From assembly GCA_015039315.1 (NCBI GenBank), contig WIDE01000214.1, forward strand, positions 1 to 29,277: a DNA stretch of 29,277 nucleotides, written 5' to 3'. The first letter of the stretch is position 1; the number at the start of each line of letters is the position of its first letter. The notes below the pieces were generated by a model that was not told where the DNA came from, did not search any database, and saw only the letters and a list, made by a program, of their open reading frames with translations. Shown here piece after piece: positions 1 to 10,987 of the stretch. The DNA is from Clavulina sp. PMI_390 (lineage: Eukaryota; Basidiomycota; Agaricomycetes; Cantharellales; Hydnaceae). Both the position numbers and the translations under genes were made by a program.

Positions 1-1
1 A

Positions 2-825
2 TTGTCATATTCGAGTTTAGTGAGCCCTATTACATTGATTCCTCTGGATGGCTCGGCGGTAACCAGGAGATACTTTGAAATAGGTATGGCTGTGTTCCTC
101 ATCATAAAGTTTGTCAAAAGTTTGCGACAAGGCAAGACCAGTCGCGTGCTGTATATTTTATTCCGAGATGGTCAGTGAGATTCAGCCCCAGGGCAGTGTT
201 GACTATGTATTCTCACATTCCACTATCCACAGGATTTATTGAGTTCATTAGTACGTATGCTTAGGGTCTCTCTACCTTACACACCAACTGATAGGGTCTC
301 TTCCATCCATCGGTGGTGGGTGATTCGGGGTTTACACTGGAATAGGGGTAACAGGTAGGCTACCTCACACCCCCTCATTGCTCAACGTTGAGATCTCAAT
401 GAATCTTCTTGTTGGCAGTGGGGTCAATATTGTGCCTTCTGACTGGCGCAGCGACATGGGTGCGTACTCCACGACGGAGGTGTTATTTACTCACTGCTTA
501 TGGCTTTTCTTTTCTCGACCCACCATCGCTACGATAGGGAAGTAAATATGGCATCTCTAATATCATCCTCGATGCAACGACGTCCGTTTCTTCCATATGT
601 TGCGCTCGCCTGCTGCTCAACATCAAGGATGTCATGAAGCTCTCAGACCCATCAGATCCGCTAGAATGGCAGCCTCAGTGGACCTTGATGGATGTTGCGT
701 CACTGCCATCTCCCAACCGACAAGGCGATAGGGTGTATGAGCCTCCTGGGTTTTACGAATCGGAATCTCCTGCTGTGCTCGAAATGAGCCAGATAGAGAT
801 GTTCGACGACTTCCTGGAGGAATGA
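2..825 (+). CDS. DUF6533-like multi-spanning membrane protein, 3' part
   Basis: C-terminal part of a fungal integral membrane protein; the 5' end lies outside the window. Exons joined in phase: 2-170, 233-250, 419-459, 538-825, with GT-AG introns of 62, 168 and 78 nt. The translation has a membrane segment (EIGMAVFLIIKFVKSL), then RQGKTSRVLYILFRDGFIEF, a second hydrophobic stretch (SILCLLTGAAT), then a helix ending SSICCARLLLNIKDV, and a polar acidic tail ending EMFDDFLEE. The LYRDG-type motif followed by a hydrophobic segment and a terminal (S/A)RLLLNL(R/K) helix is the signature I associate with the basidiomycete DUF6533 family of predicted 7-TM proteins of unknown function. The 18-nt microexon 233-250 is the weakest part of the model. 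No disabling mutation is seen in these exons. Family call is from memory of its motifs; function unknown. Confidence 0.62.
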
Positions 826-1464
826 CCCATGCGTCATGGTCGCTGCTGGCAGTAGTGGCAGCGGGGGTAGTAAAATCATCGTTATCATAAATATCGTTGG
901 GTCTAACGGTTGGCCACTAGCAGCACTGGGATAGAGACTTAACGTCTACGATGGAGCCGGCACTACGCTCTCCCTATTGCTGATCGCTCACCCTCCGTTA
1001 CCTGATGTTCTTGAGGCTGAAGAGGAGAAAGTAGTGGTGGTCATGAACATTATTTTAGGGCACAACTGCACTACTGATAGCTGCAAGAGTCCTTAGAAGT
1101 ATTATATGTATCTTTTGCTAAACTCTCTAGCCCAGAGCAAGGAGCACCAAATCTTACGGTTTCAGGTAGCAGGCATGGCAAGCTGATTTCCCAGACTGTA
1201 TATAAGCGCCGATCGACGATGGCGAGCACTTCACGAACACTCCGAATACAATATGACGAGCTCAGATATTAGTATGAATTATCGGCCTCTCATTGGACTG
1301 ATTGCTGAGCGAGCCACAAATTCACGGATACCATATATTTGCAGAGGGAACGTGACCAGCACTCGATTTGCATGTTCAGAGGGGTATCTTATTGCACATA
1401 AGGATAATGCAGAGCAGTCTAATGAGAATGATAGGAGGGAGAGAGTTGATGATTGTGATAGAAG
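826..1464. other. Intergenic stretch, no gene supported
   Basis: No frame here shows convincing coding character. A TATA-like TATATAAG lies at 1199-1206 with ATG codons at 1223 and 1253, but the following short frames (1223-1273 and 1253-1516) look random and the longer one overlaps the minus-strand gene end on the opposite strand. It may hold a degraded promoter and the 3' flanks of two convergent genes. Confidence 0.4.
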
Positions 1465-1884
1465 TCAGCGCTCGGGGAGTAGGAGGTCAGGTAAAGGCTC
1501 TTTCAGGAGAATATAGAGTTCTCGAATCTTCAACCTTATTCCCTTGATATCATCCTGAGAAATCCCAACAGAAGTTAGATGCGTCACTCTAGGCTCTAAG
1601 TAGATCATGAGGCTCACCTCTAAACTCTGCAGTGATGCGTCGACATGGAGCAGGTCTGCCCTGAGCTGCTGGAGTTCGGCAACACCTGGGAGAGAGAAGC
1701 GCGCAGCGTTCAGGAGGAGCTGTGGGTGAGGAGTAGCGCTTTGTGTAGATATACCTCGGGAGACCGCCGCTGCGACGCTCGCAGCGTCGTGGCTGTCTGA
1801 GCCTTGATTGGATAGATTCGTGAATTCTTGCATCGTCAATAGGCGGCTGATTTGTGAGTACAGGCCTAAACGCGTGTTGAGGGT
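1465..1884 (-). CDS. Hypothetical protein fragment, two 3' exons
   Basis: Read on the minus strand, exon 1884-1618 and last exon 1554-1465 are separated by a clean 63-nt intron (GTGAGC...CTCAG) whose length is a multiple of three, so the frame also reads through it. The spliced product is about 118 aa and ends IRELYILLKEPLPDLLLPER. It is Leu-rich and amphipathic, with a helical stretch VAELQQLRADLLHVDASLQS that could be a coiled coil. The exon begins after a plausible acceptor (CTGTACAG), so the real N-terminus should lie upstream. The frame is open again at about 1940-2090 on the minus strand, but I could not join it in phase. I do not recognise the family. It could be a gene relic. Confidence 0.4.
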   Translation of the reverse strand, partial: TLNTRLGLYSQISRLLTMQEFTNLSNQGSDSHDAASVAAAVSRGISTQSATPHPQLLLNAARFSLPGVAELQQLRADLLHVDASLQSLEVSLMIYLEPRVTHLTSVGISQDDIKGIRLKIRELYILLKEPLPDLLLPER

Positions 1885-2375
1885 CTGTACAGCCAGACGT
1901 AGTCAGTATAGACGACGAGGCGAACGAGTGTTCAGGACTCGGCTTTGGAGTGACTCACTCGTTGGGACTGCGGTTCAGGTCGCCTATATTGAGCATATCA
2001 GTTCTAAGAGCGTCGGTAGCTAACCCTAACAGGCCTTGATCGACGTACGTGTGGCTGCCTCGACGACGGATTACAGTTCTACCAGTAGTACGAACTGAGT
2101 GAAGGGGGGAAAGGTGGAGTCATCCGAGCCCCCAAGCAAAATAAAGCACTTATAGGGCGCGGTACGTGATGAATCGACGAATGAGCTTTGGAGAGTTTCC
2201 AGCGAAGCCAGTGGGTTTCTGTTCGAGGGTTCGATGAACGGAGTTCGAGTTCCTCGGCGGAGCGTTAGGCCATCCCTCGAAGGGAAGGGGACTGCTGAAG
2301 CGCAGGCTGAAGCTAGTCACTGATATATCCCTAAATTCATTGCGAGCAACAAAAGAACGGAAAAATACGCGATTG

Positions 2376-2455
2376 GGGATTGAACCTGATGACAGCGTAA
2401 ACAAGACACGCGAGAACCAAATTGGGCGCGCTGCTCGTTCTGACATACTCGGCCA
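2376..2455 (-). repeat. tRNA-like Pol III promoter (SINE-head candidate)
   Basis: On the minus strand, TGGCCGAGTATG (2455-2444) matches 11 of 12 positions of the eukaryotic tRNA A box, and GGTTCAATCCC (2386-2376) matches the B box. The gap between them is 57 nt, longer than in an intronless tRNA. A GCGTG/TACGC stem with a 7-nt loop sits between them, but no acceptor stem closes and the T-stem pairs poorly. This is therefore not a functional tRNA; it fits a tRNA-Leu/Ser-derived SINE head or an eroded tRNA copy. Body length and 3' tail were not defined. Confidence 0.4.
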
Positions 2456-2557
2456 CCGTCTCGGGATGCCAAAAAGCACCCCCGCTTGAGGCAACACTGG
2501 GTCTCTGAGACACCAACACTTCACTCCTTCCTATTCTCTTCTCCTGCTTGTCACAAT

Positions 2558-3047
2558 ATGTCCTTCCCTGTGCCAGCCATGCACGGCAAATCGGCAAAAG
2601 TGACAGTCCATCTTGACATCAAACAACCTCTTCTCGCCCTTCCAGCCATCTCCTTCTCAATAAGCATCTAGATATCTGATATGCCCGCCTCAGCTGGATT
2701 CTAGCCTAAAGTGAGACTTTCCTGCTGCGTAACTTACTGAGGCGAGGACGGCGTGGAGCTATTGTTTCACTCCCGCAAGGAGAAGGCAGTTGGGAGGATC
2801 GTCTCAACTTGACGTTTCACGTTGAAGTTTACTATCCACCACGCACTTGCCACCAACCACGTCGAATTGAAGAAAGGTATCCTAAACTATTTCTTCTTTC
2901 CGTTTCTAATCACTTACCAGGATCGCGATCGTAGGAGACCCGCTCTATTCACTTCTGGAGAGGGTAAGCGGCGGAAGAGGCGCCTTCAAAAGGCAAGACT
3001 ACTTCTTAGGTGGCGATATCACCTATCTCGCCTACATGACATACTAA
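2558..3047 (+). pseudogene. Unrecognised gene family B, copy 1 (degraded)
   Basis: Copy 1 of a family duplicated at 4721-5240. Recognisable pieces: an exon around 2558-2705 containing AKVTVHLDIKQPLLALP (2594-2644), an exon 2790-2876 containing SWEDRLNLTFHVEVYYPP, a 44-nt intron 2877-2920, and a last exon 2921-3047 encoding IAIVGDPLYSLLERVSGG and ending DITYLAYMTY with a stop at 3045-3047. The 17-codon AKVT segment matches copy 2 with mostly synonymous differences, so it once encoded protein. A TAG at 2669-2671, and a TAA where copy 2 has a CAA Gln codon (SWILA* against SWIVAQ), break the first part. The 3' half (2790-3047) is open and correctly spliced in phase. I do not recognise a domain. 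It may be a pseudogene, or I may have misplaced an exon in the 5' half. Confidence 0.45.
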
Positions 3048-4720
3048 CTGCGGGTCTGTAGGTGAGCAGGGTTCCTTAAAGTATGCTCGCGGATAGGATC
3101 AGACACGACTTGATATCCGGGCACCAGACCCCGCTGAGCGATACTTACGGAAAGCTTTAGTGAAGCTATGAACACTATGCGTACACGTATCTGAGTGGCC
3201 TGATAACATACCCACAGGTAGCAGACACATGTGCACAACGGAAACTCAGCAGTCGGTCGGAACCCCAATCTATCAAATCGAAAGACCCACATCAATCCTC
3301 TCGCCCGCCCCAAGAAAGCTTCGTCCTCGGCCATACCCAACATTCTTTCACCCCTGCATTTTCGGCGTGATAGTCTACAATCAGAGATTCTTACCACCTC
3401 GTAACACCGTTCCTTCGAGACACCCCCTGGCCTATATCGTGTCGCCAGTCTACCCTCTTCATCCTGGCCCCCGGTACTATCCACAATCCCCATCATTCTT
3501 CGGGATGGTCCAGTTGTGAGTCAGTTAAACTCTATCAGTGCATCTCGGTTTCCTATGGTTGTTCATATGCGCTGCTACTCATCATCTTTCTTCCTTTTTC
3601 TCATTCAGTGCGTATCTCACCCACGTTTGGCCCCCTCGTGTACGATGTGCCGACTACTTCCTCCAAGACCTCGGCTTTCCCTCTGTGTGTTGACAACTGT
3701 CGTCGTACCATCCGTGTCTATCTTATTCCTCTTTATCGGTCATTGCTATATCATCCCCACTGCATCACTGCGACCTGAATCTGGCTGATCCGCCATTCTC
3801 GACTTTGGAACCTCCCTCGCGCCCCGCCGTCATTACGACCTCGGTGTCGGTCCACTATGTGTTACCGTCTCCCAGAGCCCCGCTTTCGTGACCACTCGGA
3901 GGTCAAAACCCCCATCCGCGAATAACGGTGAGGCTTGTTCCAGCACTGAAATGCCAGCTGCTATCGGGTCGCGAACAAGCACCAGGGAGTTCAGACAGCA
4001 ACGAAGCGGCGAAAGATCTTTCCATCTTATTGCCCGCCAGGGCCGACCAATCGCTTAACTCGTTCCAGGTGCGTTGCGACCTTTTCCTCACGCTGATGTT
4101 CGGTATGGTGCAATATTCAACCTGCTCAATCTAAACCATAGGCACAACCAATCTGGAGACTCCCGCTCCCGCTGGCCAGGTTGCAGTGGACTCACTCTTC
4201 TCCGTGGGTCAGAGGACCAAAACTAGTATTGCCTCGAACCTTGGATACATCTCAACTAGTGTTATTGGTATGCTACTCTTGGGCGTATCGTAGGACTCTT
4301 CGCTCTCATCGAGCAGGGGTAACTATTAAGGCCTGAATGCGGAAAGGTCTGGATAGGGAGCTTGAAGGATCCATCGAGAAATCTCCTATGGAGGATCATA
4401 GAAATACCTTTATCCGTACACCATTTGAGGGGATATTGGCTGGGGCCAGTCCTCTGGAAGGACTCTATGACGACTTAATATGACAGGGTGAATCTCGGGC
4501 TGCAACGAGCACAGTGGCGCAGCAGACTAGTGCGTCCTGAACAATTACATTTTCACCTATCTACATCGGTTAATTGTTATAGGGCCATATATTAAGACCT
4601 GAAAGTGACGTTTCCCTGAGAGAGAAGTGAGACATGCTGACAAATAGGTCAGCATAGCCACCGCGACGTCAACCTTGTTTTTTTTTTCTTCACCCATTCA
4701 TCCTTCAATTATGCTCATAA
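3048..4720 (+). other. Exon-like islands between family B copies
   Basis: No complete gene, but several open stretches have coding-like composition. 3928-4068 ends at a GTGCGT donor. 4142-4267 follows a CCATAG acceptor and reads APAGQVAVDSLFSVGQRTK then SNLGYISTSVI before a GTATGC donor. 4337-4483 reads MRKGLDRELEGSIEKSPM and ends EGILAGASPLEGLYDDLI with a stop. The splice phases between these islands do not all agree, so I cannot make one gene of them. They may be remains of the gene that originally lay between the two copies of family B. 3229-3516 is Pro-rich and of uncertain status. Confidence 0.3.
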
Positions 4721-5240
4721 ATGGCCCATATCAAAGCGAGGACTGACCAATCCGGAGAACGAGATGCCGAAACTCCCTCTCTTTCATGTCAATTCTCTGA
4801 GGAGACGTTATTTCCTTCGAAACGGAAATGCATCGAACTGGCAAAAGTCACCATCCACCTCAATCCCAAGCAGCCTCTCCTTGCCCTTCCTAATTATATT
4901 CTTCCTATCTCGCAATTGAATATTCGAATGGCCCTCAGGAGTTGGATCGTAGCTCAAAGTACCCCTTTCCCGTCATATCATTTCGTCAGATCAGTGTATG
5001 TGGAGCTGATGTTTCTGTGCTTCTTAGGGAACGACGGCTTGGATGATCTCCATAACTTGATAGTTGAAGTAGAAATCCAGCGCTTGCCACATACTCGCCA
5101 TAAACCGCGCGGACTTCAGGAAAGGTATATCAACTGCCCCTTCATAATTATTCGGTTGATCGCCAAGTTCATATGATAGGCGACCTAGTCTTTTTACCTC
5201 AGGTGAGGGAATGAGGCGAGATAACTGCCTTGAGATGGTC
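4721..5240 (+). pseudogene. Unrecognised gene family B, copy 2 (degraded 3' end)
   Basis: Exon 1 from ATG 4721 to 4958 (79 codons plus one base) contains AKVTIHLNPKQPLLALP at 4841-4891 and ends ALRSWIVAQ. A 69-nt intron (4959-5027) follows, then exon 5028-5124 reading NDGLDDLHNLIVEVEIQR. These are open and spliced in phase. Compared with copy 1 the next exon is decayed: homology can be followed as MIGDLVFLPQVRE from about 5174, but stop codons interrupt it and no good splice acceptor fits. The N-terminal 40 residues are polar. No recognised domain or signal peptide. The arrangement is head to tail with copy 1, about 2.2 kb apart, which suggests an old tandem duplication. A shorter functional protein ending soon after 5124 is possible but less likely. 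Confidence 0.42.
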
Positions 5241-6170
5241 AATATCTGTCGTGAGTGATGGAAGACTCTTGTAGGCGATAACTTATTCTATTCAGCGGTT
5301 TATAGGTGATCGAGGCGATGCGCCGGCTCTGAGGCTTGCTCGCCAATGGGATGAGACGCGGCTTGATATACGAATACCGAACCCATATAAAAGACTCTAC
5401 CAAAAAGTTAAGGTAAGCTAGCAAGGAGTATCCCGTCCAATATCAGAACGAATCTTATATTTCGAACCCAGGCAGCAGAGGCTCAACGCAGAAGCGGATC
5501 AGAACCCTCATCTGACGAGTCAAAAAGCGCTCACAAATCATACTAGTACCCACAACTACCACTCTCGTCGACGCATATACCCATCGTCGCCTCGCCATCC
5601 GGGGCTTTGGTGTGATAGCCGCGGTGAAAGTTGTCTTCCCTCGCTCACCCAACCCTACCGCTAGTCCTCACTCTTCCTGCTGGTATTTCATCCATTATCC
5701 TGGAGGGCCATCCGTCATGTTTCTGTTTAGTCCACGTTAACCATGAACCACGGATCGTTTCGGTATCGGCCACGGAGCTCGGTTGCTCACATTATGTCAA
5801 GGTTCTTTTGTGCCAGTAGTTTTCGAGATGCCTAATGATAGTGTGCAAATCAATAAGCCAACAAAGACCCCACGCGCCTCTTCCCCTCAGCATTTGCGGG
5901 GTTATTGAGAAGCCAAAAAATCACCCCCGTAATTTGGAATCCCCTTTAAGCATTATCGGTGCTGGGTTAGGGTCTTGGCAGTCGATAGCATTCTTGCCTG
6001 TTGTTTGGCCAGCCGCGCGTCTGTTTCTGGAATATTCAAATCAAGCCTCGTGCTGTCCACGGGATACGCACGTGTGCACTGGTTTTGTGTTCTAGCGTCT
6101 GTTTCCTCTTGCCACACATCAAGACGCCTTGGAGTGTTTACCAAGTTTTCTGCAACGATCTTGAAGGACT
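5241..6170. other. Intergenic, probable upstream flank of kinase copy 1
   Basis: No frame here has convincing codon structure. The CT-rich sequence at 5990-6170 directly before ATG 6171 is plausible 5' UTR or promoter for the kinase-like gene, but no clear TATA box is seen. Confidence 0.35.
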
Positions 6171-8165
6171 ATGTCTTCGCATCCGAACGACGCCTCACCA
6201 ATCGTGCTGTCAACTAGGGTGCGAAGAGCTTTTGAGCTGGGCTTCGAACAGGATGCTCCTGGCCCTCCCACAAAGAAGCGCCGGCAGACACGACTTCCAA
6301 GTTTCCCATTCACCTCATCTGGTGGACGGCGCCCCCCTCGCCAAACAAGGATCTATTTACACACCACCTTCCGATCAAAGACTACAACTTTGAGTAGAAG
6401 ACGTGGCAGGGCTGCCTTAAATAATAAACGGCCGGCTCTGAGCCGTTCCTCCAATCAGTCGATGAGGACGCTCTATGTTTCAACAATGGAAAGCGTACCC
6501 GACGCAAACCGTTGGCCATTCTCGTTCACAGTACCCCTAAATGTGTTAGCACGCTGCGGAATCCTTCCTGGCCGTCGGCTATCTCAACTACCCCCGGACG
6601 AAGCGGCTGTACTTCTCGACCAGATTTACGCAGTGTGTATTTCTTCATCCATCTTAGGCTAGAATATCTTGACATCTAAACCCGGCTTCTTAGCACCTGG
6701 AAAACAGCACTTCTGACCCTCATGATACTCATACACCCTTCGGATCCTGCAAGACTGCAGTTCTTTAACATGCAGTCTCCCTAGAGCCTTCTTCCTGAAC
6801 GATGTCATCTTCGACAGGAAACATCGTGTCGGGAAAGGAGGAGACACCCTCGTCTATCGAGGGCGGATCAGCAAGTATCGCGTTGTTGTTCGAGAATCCA
6901 TCATGGCGGCCCCAGAGGAGGATCGACCTTTAAACACTGAATGGTTCAGGGTGATTGTATTATTCTTCTTGATTTCTGATATATGGCTTATGCATATATC
7001 CAGCTTGTACACCGCGAAGCTATCATCCACTCACAACTGAATCACCTAAATATTCTTCCATTCCTGGGGATCTATCATGAAGATGATGAATCTTATCCAT
7101 TTACAATCTTTCCGTTCGTGGAGCGCGGATCGCTTGAGCGTCTACTTAACACCCTCGAACCCCATCGATTGATGGAACCACAAGATCTGGTCAAGATAGT
7201 AAGTTCCTTCCAATTTGGTACCGCTCTTGTCAATCATGCGGAATCCTAACTATCGACTGTACAGCTTGTTGGCACCGCCAGAGGTGTGGCATACCTGCAT
7301 TCACGGAGTCCTCCAATAATACACGGAGATATCCACTCTGTACGTCCTCGACCTATGTACGCCATCCTCGAACTCATATCGGTATGGTGGACGCCTCAGG
7401 GAAATATCCTAATCCAAGAATCGGGCAATCCATTACTTTGTGATTTTGGTCGCAGTCGCATCCGTCATGAAATTTCCCGTGGGTCGAATCGAGAAGAAGG
7501 AGGTCGTCTTCGGTTTCTGGCTCCTGAGCTTTCTAATGGTCGAACGGAGCGCTTTTGTTCAACCCAGGAGAGTGACATTTTCGCACTCGCGATGACATTT
7601 CTGAATGCGTGGAGTGGCGAGCTGCCCTTCTCTAGTTCTAAAAACGAGCGCCAAATAGTTAAAGAGGTTATTGAGAGTGAACGACCATTGCGTCCCGCTT
7701 CTGTAGTTGCATTGGAACCCGAGACTGAACAAGAATTCTGGAGTCTACTTGGGGAAATGTGGGCACAGGATGCGGCTGAGCGGCCATCAAGCGGCCAAAC
7801 CTTGGAGAGACTGGGGCGTATTTTCAACGATTGTGAGTTGCTTTATCATTTCGCCCTAGTCCTAGACATGACGAGTACTAGATGCTTATGAATCAACGTA
7901 CTGACTACGACGCCTAGTGAAGCAATTGTTTCTATTAGACGACCACTGCCTGCCAATTCTATGTTTCTGCACCACCTCTACTAGCATATTCTCAGATAGG
8001 GTAAAATATTTGAATGAACAAGCTTTCAGCATTCAGCTTGTTTTCAACCTTTTTTTTTTTTGGTCCGCGATTAGCGTATCTCTCTGCCGACTCGAGAAGG
8101 ACCTACACGGATCAGCCTTCGGTGGCGGATCAGTAGATCCGATCACTTTTCACACGGCCATGTAG
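6171..8165 (+). CDS. Divergent protein kinase-like gene, copy 1 (one frame break)
   Basis: Six-exon model: 6171-6632, 6694-6950, 7004-7198, 7265-7339, 7400-7832, 7918-8165, all GT-AG. Exon 1 encodes a basic N-terminal region with a GPPTKKRR nuclear-localisation-like motif and WPFSFT. The kinase part follows: glycine loop VGKGGDTLVYRG, then RVVVRES where VAIK should be, an αC Glu (HREAIIHSQL), catalytic loop HGDIHSGN, DFG (LLCDFGRSR), APE (RFLAPELS), and SDIFALAMTF in the F helix. Asp, Asn and DFG residues are present; the ATP-anchoring Lys is Arg. Against copy 2, exon 2 lacks one base in the codon at about 6724-6725 (GAA became GA), so the frame breaks just upstream of the glycine loop. This is either a recent pseudogene or a sequence error. 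It also lacks about 35 residues of the copy 2 N-terminal region. The last exon in copy 2 encodes only SRQPFLS; here it runs on, so the end is uncertain. Confidence 0.68.
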
Positions 8166-10725
8166 ACCACATATTGACGACCTGCAGTTTGATGTTAACG
8201 TTTTCCAGCCTTTAGTTAGTATCCTAACCTTCGTTCAGCTCTATTAACATATTCCAGGTCTTTCCAAGCATCATGAGACTGATAACAAAACACCAGCCCC
8301 CAACTAAAGTTCAGTCAGTCGGTACCGATGGCCCAGAGATTGATTCGACCGAAATGTCGTTAAACTAGCCTGAGCACTATAAGTGTAAGAACGCGAGGTT
8401 CTCTACACTAAGTGCGTTTGCTGAGCCGTCCCAATGACGCGCGTTTGGGGACACGGGTGCCACGTCACTGCGCCACACGTCGGGCACGACGCGCAACGCG
8501 GTGATGCCTCGTGAGGGACAACTAACCCACTACACACAGACGTTTCGGACTTGCTACCCGACTACTTCTACACTTGTACCACCCTCCTGCCTGCTCTGGA
8601 GGCTATCGGCTCTGTGAGCTTCTCCCTTGTCTACACGGCGACTTTTCTTGCCACGCCTCCCGGCAACCTTCTAGTCAACCCTACTCACTCTCGCATCTAT
8701 CTGGGAGTATATGCGGCTGCATTTCGATCCTGGATACGGTGACGTCTCGGCCGACCTGGGCAAGTCGAAAAACAGCCTATCTCAGACCTGGGCACGTCTG
8801 CAATCACTACCCCGCCGAAACTGGTCGGCAGGAGCATCAACAGGAGTGCAAGCTCTGTGTTGCCGTATGGGCGGAGTTCTGCTCTATGCTAAATCCATAA
8901 ATCCCCTTAACCGAACGGAGGCTGAGCTCGCGAGAGCCGCCACCGACGAGCTGTGTATATGCGCCACACACCCGAAGCCTCGCGCTTCTGCTCTCTGCGC
9001 TCAAGGTCTACCTCTGAGATTCTCACTGGTAGCTAAAGACCGTGTAAACGGTGCCTTCTGGCATTTCCAGCCATACACATGCTCATCGGGGGGACCCCAT
9101 CTTGTACGGACGAGATATGGCTCTAACTCACTACCCCAGTAATCCTGTACTTGGTCTCGATGATGGCATTGGGTTGCCTATGAGATAGGTGTCTCATAAG
9201 ACAGGGGATGGTTGTGAAAACTAGCCGATGTCCTTGGACAACAGGCCACCCTGCGCCTGACTGTGGCTGGCGGATGCTCCTGATCACACTGCTTACGTTT
9301 AACTATGCGCTTGGTTGGTCCCCAAGTAGCTATCTCTCTTGATCGGAGCGGATGCCAGAGAGGTTTTGGCATGGTCATGAAGCGCAATCAACTTGAAGAA
9401 CATCCGGAAAGACGCCGATGATGCACCCACGAAGCCCCGTTGTGACTGCCTATAGTCATACCACGGTCCTCGCAGCTGAGAAGTGCAATTTGATATACCG
9501 GAAAGTTCTATGTACCGTTCTTGTGGCATTGCCAAAGTGGATCTTGTGCGAGACAATCTAGATCATATATCAGTTGAGCTGGTGCCTGATGCGACTCTTG
9601 CTAGGGAGCCTTTCCGTTTAGATAATTAATCTAGTTTACTCGATATTTTCTTATGCTTGAATCCTGCTTGGAGCCGAGTCGGAGGTATGGGCGGAAGCAA
9701 GGCTCAGTGTCTTGTCATAATCCGCAACATTCACGCCGGATCTGCATTCATCTGGCATGATTTTGTGGAAAACGCTCATGCCATGGAACAAAGATGAAAG
9801 GAAAAAGTGAAAGAAGTTCAAGACCATGCTGCAGGCTGAGAAATTTTGGCATCAAGGGTGGTGCAGTGCGGTAAATTCGTTGGAGATTTGGGTGCTGTAA
9901 TTGGATCCATATTGCGGGGGTACGTGATCCGTATAATTGGCAAAGTTGCGCTTTGCTGAATTATGATCGATGATGGAATGGTATGTTGCGCAAGCATGAT
10001 TCACTTCACAAATTCATTGCATTCCGGAGAAGTGCAAAGCCCTGTCGGAAAACGGACAAAGCTGCAGCGCGTAATTAGCTTAGAGTTTAAGTCTATCTGC
10101 AAGGAATTTGGCTGTAGGATTTCGATGTTATAAATGATGATTCAGGTTGTCAAGCTTTGCTGGAAGACTTGGGCTTCAAACCCGTCTCTCAAGCATACCA
10201 AGCCGGCAATCATGATGATTGCAATTGTGATTCGCCTCAGATACCATAAATTTCGCGTTTTAGTGAATGTTAAGGCGAAGATATTCTGGGACAGGGCTAA
10301 AGGTGAAGGGAAGATAATTGAGGGATAGGTGCGGAATGTGGATCGATGTGTCCCAGTTCCCATTATGAAGATTTTTGATATTTATGATACAGACGATGAT
10401 ATTCAAGTGAATTTTGATTGATGATGGATATATACGTGAGGGTACATGGTGCGTAGGTATGATAAGGAGCCAGCTGGACGATGATGTTAAGTGCTTCATT
10501 GGGAAATATTGGTGACATCTTTGTTTATACGTTTTAAGCAAGTGCAGACCACCTCCTAAAAGGATCAGAGTTCAGAAATTGCGAGCAAACCGTCAAGCCG
10601 ACCATATGCGGCAATCGAACCTTAGTATTGCAACCATCTCCACGTCATACCATGGGAGACCCTAGTGCCCAAGACATTGTGGAATAATTAGCTAAATTGA
10701 TCAGCCTTACGCGTTATTGAGAGGG
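8166..10725. other. Long stretch without a supported gene
   Basis: 8526-9140 on the plus strand is GC-richer and follows an acceptor-like CACACAG. It has overlapping open frames (one reads LLPDYFYTCTTLLPALEAI, another ends in a Cys-containing QECKLCVAVWAEF), but they change frame and match nothing I know. 9150-9600 and 9600-10550 show no coding character; the second part is AT-rich with GAT-rich low complexity near 10360-10490. Probably decayed repeat or intergenic DNA. Confidence 0.35.
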
Positions 10726-10747
10726 GAGAGAGAGAGAGAGAGAGAGA
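10726..10747 (+). repeat. (GA)11 microsatellite
   Basis: Eleven uninterrupted GA units, preceded by GAGGG. On the minus strand it is a (TC)n run lying about 240 nt beyond the stop codon of the LINE remnant. It may be the simple-repeat 3' tail of that element, since many non-LTR retrotransposons end in such tails. Confidence 0.8.
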
Positions 10748-10987
10748 ATCGGTTTTACCGCGTTGGGCTGCCGATGAGGCGCCTAGGGCGGGGGCTATAC
10801 TACATATTATAAGTACATGATGTATATCCTAACCTCTATCGGGTGGTGCAAAGCGGAAATACGATGCCGTTTGGCTGGGTTTTTGTGGTGATGAGAGCCA
10901 TTGTGGGCAACGGGAGTAAATAAGAGTGGGGGAAAGCGGGGCGGGAGGGGTGGGGAACGTGTAAGTGTGAGACAGGAGGTGTGGGGG

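Noticed and set aside
2376..2455. Functional tRNA-Leu or tRNA-Ser gene
   Set aside because: A and B boxes are present, but the acceptor stem does not pair and the T-stem is poor; kept only as a SINE-like feature.
3044..3496. 150-codon minus-strand open frame
   Set aside because: Its stop falls within or next to the family B copy 1 end, its composition is random and no splice or motif support exists; taken as an accidental frame.
8551..9142. Gene with a Cys-rich product at 8551-9142
   Set aside because: Three overlapping frames compete and none can be joined with consistent splice phases. Mentioned only in the description of the gene-poor stretch.
9178..9556. Minus-strand open frames near 9200-9550
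   Set aside because: No motif, no splice support and no homology to other parts of the window.
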